DNA of 64,000 nucleotides from Apostichopus japonicus (taxonomy: Eukaryota; Echinodermata; Holothuroidea; Aspidochirotida; Stichopodidae): NCBI RefSeq assembly GCF_037975245.1, contig NC_092574.1, forward strand, positions 1,827,001 through 1,891,000, read 5' to 3'. Numbering within the stretch: the first letter of the stretch is position 1; every line of letters begins with the position of its first letter. A program made the translations under genes and the position numbers. The notes beneath the pieces were generated by a model. It was not told where the DNA came from. It was given only the letters and a program-made list of their open reading frames with translations, and made no database searches. Of this stretch, positions 57,290-64,000 are shown in pieces.

Positions 57290-59371
57290 TCAAAGTGAGT
57301 CACCATTGTTGAGGCAGTTGTTCTCAGATAAACAAGCTTCTGACACTGTTTCTAGTGACCTTTTGTCCTTCTATGATGAAAGTGAACAAAGTCTTTTTGC
57401 ATACATTAAGTGTTTCTTACTGCGCACTTCATCAGAGGCTCCGAAACGACGACGATGAAACCTTGCTACCTTTACCCTGAAAGTCAAAGGACAGCGAAAA
57501 CAGCAACAGGAGCTTAAAGATCATAAACTCCAGATAGCGTGCCTCCGCAGACAAATTGCCTCTTCTAAATGTGATGATGAAGCTTTGTCTGATCTCAGTC
57601 AGTTTGTTCCTCTGCCAAGTGTAATTTGTCTTCCAGATGGAGTACCATACAAAGGTAACAAGGCATCATCTTCATCCCTCCTTCAGAAATGCTATCCAGC
57701 AGCCTTTACAAGTAATTTGTTAGAGTCAACTTCTCGCTGTTTCATCATTGATAGCATGTTCCTCATCAATAACACCCGCCCATTGGACTGTCATAAAACA
57801 TTCAGGGATTATGCACAATTTCTGTATAGGCATTGGGTTGCAGATACGGTTTCTTTTCTGAAGGCTGCAGAAATTCATTTAGTGTTTGATCATCCTGGTA
57901 GACATGGTACAACGGCGAAAGATGTAGAAAGATCAAGACGAGACAAAGGGAAGGACAGTTATGAAACAGCAGCCGAAGTTGACTCTAACACGCCAACACC
58001 TTCTAACTGGACAAAATTCTCACAAAACAGAGGTCATGAAAGGATGCTAGTAAAGTATCTCTGTCATGAGATTTTGTCTTTGGCTGCTACCGGGAGTGTG
58101 TGTACTGCTAGGCTAGTTGCAGCTGGTGGTTTTGAAGGTGAAGATGAAGACAAAGCCTTTCAAATTGTGCATGGAATCTGTGAAGAGGCACCGGATTTCA
58201 ACTCCAATCATGAGGAGGCAGACTCAAGAGTTTGGTTCCATGCTTTCAAAACCTCCTGTGCAACTATTATCATTTACAGCCCTGACCGAGACATTCTTCA
58301 CGTTGGCCTTCCTTTCATATCCACAGTTCTTACTAATAAGTCTATTACAGTCTAGCTGTCATGGAAGGTACATGATAATTTATTTGTAGATATGAATAAG
58401 TTAGTCAGTTGCTTCCATTCCGAACTTTCCGTCCAGTGGCTTGCAGATAAGCTGCCTAATATTGGCAAATTAATGCAGGTGATTTTCATTTGTAGTGGAT
58501 CCGACTATGTGTCTTATTTTAAAGGACAAACCAATCGAGTATTTTTGAAAGCCTTTCAGCAGTTTTGTAAGTTTATTACTGGTGGGATGTGTGAAGGATA
58601 TCTCCATAAGGTTTATCCAACCAACTGGGAAAGTGGACTTCTTGCATTTTACAGGCTTATCGGTTCAGTTTATTTTGTTACCCATGCAGGGGGACTCACA
58701 CAGGATACTCCATCAGAAGTTTTTGCATCTGTTTTCACAGAGGGTATGACACAACTAGATCATCATATTGCTTTTATTGGTGCAATAAGGGATGGTCATT
58801 TCCACAGAATCAATGGTGAGGCCCTGTAGATGCTTTCTGCCGAGGCCCTTCGTCTACATTGGCAATGCTGTTGCTGGACTGCTCTGTTTGGGAGCAACCA
58901 TTATTACATACTGTTTCTGTGCCAGTCATTTTAGACTATGGTTGGGAAATTTATGACACTAGTAAATTGTCTGTAATCTGGGATACAAAAGAAAATTCTT
59001 CACATTTTACAGATAACATCAAGTTTCTGAAAGAGGGTTGTTAATGTAGGACAGGGTGTCAAAATCGTCGTTGCAAGAGTGTTATAAGAGAAATTCTGTG
59101 TGGGCCAGGCTGCTCTTGTGTTCAGTGTCAGAATAGATCTGACTGAGACCAAACTTTAGGAGATTTGACTACAAGTGTAGAGAGGGAAGATGATGAGTTG
59201 CAATCACTTTCTGATGAAGAGAGTGAGGGTGACACTGACAGTGACGGTGACAACAATTTGAGTGACTTTAAAGAACAGGGTGAAAGTGATATTGAATGTG
59301 ATAGCGATGCTGATATTTACGATGATATTGATGCAGTAGTTACTAAAGAAGTTCACAGCAGCAGTCATTGA
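57290..59371 (+). pseudogene. Large PIN-like/CXC ORF family, segment D (nuclease-like module, CXC, acidic tail)
   Basis: A helix rich in Lys/Gln (KQQQELKDHKLQIACLRRQI, about 57490-57560) precedes a module with CFIIDSMFLINNTRP, HLVFDHPGRHG, NHEEADSRVWFHAF and IIIYSPDRDILHVGLP. The spacing of these Asp/Glu (D...D...EEAD...DxD) resembles PIN/FEN-type 5' nucleases. It continues with FICSGSDYVSYF, LRLHW and LDYGWEIYDTS, then a CXC-like Cys cluster (CRTGCQNRRCKS, CGPGCSCVQCQN) at about 59044-59140, and a Glu/Asp/Ser tail from 59165. Stops at 58353, 58829 and 59042 and one frameshift show it is not intact. Function unknown; mobile-element origin suspected. Confidence 0.65.
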
Positions 59372-60845
59372 AACTGCCCTAAGTCAATTATTCTGAATGA
59401 TTGTGCATCTGCATCACTGTAGTACGTATTGCTACTCCAAGTCCATGTGCTGAACACAAAAATATTTCTCCAGTGAAAAATTATTTACACTGCCATGCTA
59501 GTGCATTTCACTTTGTAATGCAGTTCTTCACCCTGTACTGCTTTACGTTGCTGTTATTCTCAATGGGAAAATGCTGTAACAAGTTTCACAATAATGTGCT
59601 ATGTAATATGGGCTTGTTGAAGTAATCTCTGCCAGTTGCTTTAAAAACAATGTGAAGTCATTAGTCATGTGACTTTACATATTGTCTCCTATTATCCAAC
59701 ATTCTCTTATCATCTATTTTTCTTTTCTTCTATTTTCAGGACTCTGCTTCTTTCTGCATCCAGGGCATGAATTCTCCTATGTAGGCACTTGACATATAGT
59801 ATTTGCATCAATATTTGAGAGCAGTTTACCCGTCCATTACGTCCTAAACGTGTTTGTTTATACAATATTCCCATTACCAACAAAAATGCAAACTGTAAAA
59901 TAAATCCCAACCATATTATCTTCATTGTCATACATCATGTGGCAATTCACTGTGACAAATATTGATGCAATTCTATGTGTTTTTTTTTTGTTAGTCTAGC
60001 TTGAAATTATGTTTATGGTGGACTGGAGAGTAAATTGTGCATTTTTTCTTCCTTGCAGAAAGTACAGGAACCTAAGTATTAAATAAGGCTCTTTTTGATG
60101 TTTGTGAATTTGTGACACCTACCTTTGATAATTGATAATCTGTTGTTCGTGGTGCTTGGTCACAGGGTCAAACATGACAGTTTGAAATAATTACAAGTCC
60201 CAGTGTACTGGAACTTGGTGTGATGTTGTTTGGTGATAATACGTACATATTAAAGGGAGTAAATAACCCTATTGCTTTTGGTATTCATTATCAATACTTA
60301 TGAGGTCACATGATTTATAGTTAAAGCTTCAAAAATATAGTACGTCCAAGCAACCAGTCTAATTGCATTGAGACAGTGCAGTTGTTGGCTGATGAGTGTT
60401 TGTTCATTGAGCATGGAATGTTGCCTTTGCTTTGGCCATACCATAAAGTTGTTCAAATTCATAATCATCCAATACTATCAATTTTGTTTCACTTTTAACT
60501 TACATTTATAGGAAATGTGTCTTCATACTGTATCTGTCGTATTGATTTGTAGTGTTTCAAATGATTTTTAAGGGTAACATGGATTACTGTGTGTTTCATC
60601 TAAGTTTTAAATTGAGGTTTCCAATGAGCAGCTATCAAAAAGTCTATGTGTTCATATATCGCATGAATATTAAATTTTGCCATGTCAAATTGCCAGCTTC
60701 TAAACATCTTGTATCATATCTTTATCTTCCTTTAGTTGCCGAGTAAGTAATGCCCATGCCAGTATTACTTGTTCCATTTGTATTTGCTTTGCTTTTCATT
60801 AAAAGAGGTTGTGCATTTCAACCTTGGGGTGGGAAGGGGGGGGGG
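59372..60845. other. No gene recognised, 3' flank of the ORF relic
   Basis: AT-rich with short frames. No terminal inverted repeat matching the left side of the ORF relic was found, so the outer limits of that element stay undefined. Confidence 0.4.
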
Positions 60846-61650
60846 GGAGTTACTTAATTCATTTTATGGAATACTATACAAATGCCGTTTCTGCCTTGAA
60901 CATTCTGTGTTGTACTGTACCACTTGTATTCACTTATCCTCATGTTAAAGGAGATAATATATCTGCCTTAAGTGTGCTAAATTTATGTCATAAGATACAC
61001 AAATGCAGCCGCTGCCTTGAACATTCTGTACCAAAAGTTAACGTCTTCTTTTCTGCTCAGTTATGTTTCCATCTTTCACTTACCACTTTCAAACCACTTG
61101 TAAATATGACTGTTATAAACTGTAAGTTTTTTTTATTTCTTTTATCTTGCCAAATCAGTGCTGGTCCATTAGGTTTTGTACTGTACACCTGTATTCACTT
61201 ATCCTCATCTTAAAAGAGATTATATATATGCCTAAAATGTGCTTAATTTATGTCATAAGATACACAAATGCAGCCGCTGCCTTGAATATTTTTTTTACCA
61301 AAGAGATTATATATCTGCCTCAAGTGTGCTTAATTTATGTCATAAAATATAAAAATGCAGCCTCTGCCTTGAATATTTTTTACCAAATTTCTACGTCTTT
61401 TTTTTTCTGCTCAGTTATGTTTTCATCTTTCACTTGCCACTTTCAAATCACTTGTTAATATGACTTTATATACTATATGTTTATCATTTTCTTTCATCTT
61501 GCCAAGTCAGTGCTGGTTCATTTGGTGTCGCACTGTACCCTTGTATTCACTTATCCTCATGTTAAAAGAGATTATATATCTGTGTGCCTAATTCATGTCC
61601 TTGGATATGCAATGTTAACTTTGCCTTGACCATAATTTGCAGAGCTTACT
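60846..61650. repeat. Degenerate tandem repeats of irregular length
   Basis: The phrases GAGATTATATATCTGCCT, TTTATGTCATAAGATACACA, AATGCAGCC, GCTGCCTTGAA and CACTTATCCTCAT recur at about 60880-61030, 61195-61295, 61300-61385 and 61550-61640. Copies differ by indels. Confidence 0.8.
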
Positions 61651-63727
61651 TCAAAGCTGACATCCTTTAAGCACAAATTATGTCACATCTCTCAACTTTC
61701 ATTTGCTGTAATTTATCTTTCTATATATGATCTTTCAATGTTTGTACTATTTCTAAGGATTCAAGCGCATATGGTGTTTTGTGTATGTTCTGTAAAGAGT
61801 TCCAATATGTTTCAGACGGCATCTAGAGTGCAGTAACTACGGTGGGTATTACCCAGTAATAAAACACAGCATGTGCTTTATTCTGTGTGCATATAACAGT
61901 TTTATCAAGTCAAACTAACCACCTACTTCTTAGCTTCTAGCATATGTTACACTTCCTATTTCTCTTGTAAAGACAGGCATTTCTCTTGTATCATATAGCT
62001 GTATCTTAATCATGACATATAAGTCTTTTACTGTTCCTTTTAATTTTTTTTTATGGCAATGTCTTTCAGGTTTAAGAATTTTTTTTCCAATAAAAGAGAA
62101 ATTCCTATGAATATGGTTTTCTTTTCAATTCTTTGTTTGTTACATGTGTCAGAAATTGGATCTTGTACCTCAGACCACATGTCTATAAGACTACTAATAT
62201 TTACAGGGGGGAAGGGTTATTCCTATCACTGCATTTTGACTCCACCTCTTGGGATGTTAAGAAATCTGCAGCACAAGATTACTATGATAAGGCTGAACAC
62301 ATGCAAGGAAATTAATTCGCAACGGTAACAACTCCTTGAATTGCATGCTAAATTTTGCATAATAGTGTAGTATACCAAGCACATCACTTGTCTGAGACCC
62401 GCCCCTCCCCCACCCCCCCCACCAAAACAAACACATACACACCATCATTGAAACGGCAATTGAAACCGAACCAGGTGTTTGTACATTGGCTGCACGTAGT
62501 ACTTTCGCGTATCCCTACGAACCGTGGGAACGTCTCGAATGTAGAGCTGGATATGATGCTAACTTCGTTACAATTTCAATGATGGTTATATATAGACTAA
62601 TATCACTTGCAAACTTCGTTGCCGTGTGGACTGAATTCATAGAGGATTCATTCTTGGTATGGAATTATCTAAACGTATATAAACCTTTCAGTTCTGATAA
62701 AAGCGATCGAAGTATGTACACTGGCCTCTGAGTTGTTGCATTCTAGCGCATACGCGGTGTTAAATGTAGAGCTGTACATGTTATGCTTACTTGTTCAATT
62801 TCAAAGATGGCAGTCCAACATCACTCGCGAAGGTCGGAGGCATGTGAAATGAATTGTGATCAACCGTTTTCAAGCATACTGTGATAATTGACGGTTGTTT
62901 CTGTGTGTGGATTGAAATTATCTAACTGTTTGCGAAAATTTGGCGTGTGTTCCGGTATTTTAAATCTTTTTTGGGGTCGATTTCATAATCGGTCGCTGCA
63001 GCTTTTGCAGCCGTGTCCTAAATATCACCTCTAATTTAGCGGCTTTCCTGAGTGTCATTCTGTTCGAATTTATTGCTAGTGGTAAGTCAGAAACCGTTGG
63101 GAGATTAACAACATTTGACTTTACCTACTTTCACCCAAATCCATCCGGAGCAGGTGAAACTGAGAGATTTATTGAAGATATGAAATAAAAATATTAGCAA
63201 ATTTAAAACTGAGCCCTTAGACGTTCAAGTATTATTGTTTGTATACAAGGAACGACTGATGATCAGTGTGAATGACGAAAGGCGCTCTTATAGCTATGCG
63301 ATATTAAATACATATGTATCGATCACTATGTGTTTGTGTGGTTTGTGTGTTTGTGTGACTGGCCGTCTGTATGTCCATCCGACGTGTTTTTGATCACAGG
63401 GGTCCTATCAATATGTCAGTTGTAAATGTTTAATTTCCAGATTCTAGTTATCACTTGGTCGAAGTTGATCAGTCAGAGTTGAATAAACATGTAAGTGAGA
63501 AATGAGGTAAAATGTCATCTGAGGTCAATAAGGTCACTGACGATTCAAAGATGCAGGCTTTTTATCTGTACCTTTCCATTCAAAGTTTAATTTGTATGAT
63601 CATTCCAAAAACTTTTGACGAGACTTTGTTAGCACTCTGGCACGAACATGTAATTTGAAAGGGGTGGGGGAGGAAAACTTTAAGAAATTGACCGTTGAAG
63701 GCTCCAGTCGTGATTGAAAAGGGCTTT
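61651..63727. other. No gene recognised
   Basis: A weak duplication (about 62500-62700 and 62735-62935) shares GTAGAGCTG..ATG, TTTCAA..GATGG and GAATTATCTAA. An AGGTCAATAAGGTCA word lies at about 63525. Parts are presumably an intron of the CLCA-type gene that begins or continues at the right edge. Confidence 0.4.
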
Positions 63728-64000
63728 GTGACCATTATGACAGTGAAACGTAAGGTAACGCAACGTAAAGGTAAAAATAATGTTGCCTCATTTCCATCTC
63801 AAGAAGGAGTTGATCCGATTATAGTATCTTCTTATTTAAGCGGTTCACTGAGTGGGATCGTTAACAGTAAACCGCTGGTTGCCTACGCTGAAGTACGACA
63901 ACGGTTTTATCCGGTAGTAGGTGCAACGGTTATTGCCACGGTAGAAACACCGTCTGGAGTGCCGGTCGAACTGCAACTTTACGACAACGGAGCTGGTATG
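63728..64000 (+). CDS. CLCA-family (calcium-activated chloride channel regulator) internal exon, cut by the window edge
   Basis: An uninterrupted frame to the window end reads IMTVKRKVTQRKG, DPIIVSSYLSGSLSG, NSKPLVAYAEVRQRFYPV, then ATVIATVETPSG and VELQLYDNGAGM. In CLCA proteins the stretch after the von Willebrand A domain has the same order (ILTVTV ... PMIVYAQVSQGFLPVLG ... VTLELWDNGAGAD). These secreted, self-cleaving metalloproteases modulate chloride channels. The region is a beta-sandwich (fibronectin-III-like). The exon start is uncertain: the frame is open back to 63694, and similarity begins near 63728. The remaining exons lie right of the window. Confidence 0.8.
   Translation, partial: MTIMTVKRKVTQRKGKNNVASFPSQEGVDPIIVSSYLSGSLSGIVNSKPLVAYAEVRQRFYPVVGATVIATVETPSGVPVELQLYDNGAGM

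Noticed and set aside
62486-62731. 81-residue plus-strand ORF as an upstream CLCA exon
   Set aside because: No CLCA motif (metalloprotease HExxH or VWA MIDAS) is visible, and a diverged copy of the same DNA lies just downstream with stops.

Overview
This is eukaryotic, intron-rich, AT-rich DNA from an animal. It holds pieces of three host genes recognisable at protein level: a mitochondrial acyl-CoA synthetase (ACSF2 type, minus strand, 1.7-11.2 kb), the 3' exons of a NEK1-type kinase gene (minus strand, 26.6-31.3 kb), and one exon of a CLCA-family gene running off the right edge (plus strand, 63.7-64.0 kb). The gene set together with BEL/Pao, CR1-like, Penelope-like, hAT and THAP-bearing TTAA elements suits a marine invertebrate, probably a deuterostome. 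An echinoderm such as a holothurian is my best guess, from the general look of the repeats only.

Layout. 0-11.2 kb: a 181-bp tandem array, then the first five coding exons of ACSF2, whose introns carry a hAT remnant, tRNA-derived SINEs (one with a hammerhead-ribozyme-like core) and a 494-bp hAT MITE. 11.5-19.8 kb: a nest of non-autonomous hAT-type elements with GC-rich ends and 8-bp target duplications, sitting in and around a broken Penelope-like element; several carry the same hairpin module. 19.8-26.6 kb: mostly featureless apart from a 5'-truncated LINE at 22.15-23.08 kb. 26.6-31.3 kb: NEK1 C-terminal exons, with signs of damage and a MITE in one intron. 33.8-41.7 kb: a CR1-like LINE split by a 6.6-kb BEL/Pao retrotransposon with both LTRs. 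42.9-59.4 kb: a large plus-strand ORF relic (zinc-finger-like N terminus, PIN/FEN-like nuclease-like module, CXC-like cysteine cluster, acidic tail) interrupted by three DNA elements. Two of these are TTAA-flanked, Kolobok-like elements in opposite orientations. Each carries a THAP-finger gene at one end and, facing it, a gene with a P2X7-type C-terminal (ballast) domain at the other. The third is packed with CCATATATGG palindromes. 59.4-63.7 kb: degenerate tandem repeats and no clear gene.

The best candidates for something not well described are the large PIN-like/CXC ORF family and the two-gene Kolobok-like elements that carry a P2X7 ballast-like gene. All exon limits were set by eye from GT/AG signals and reading-frame continuity; no search was run.
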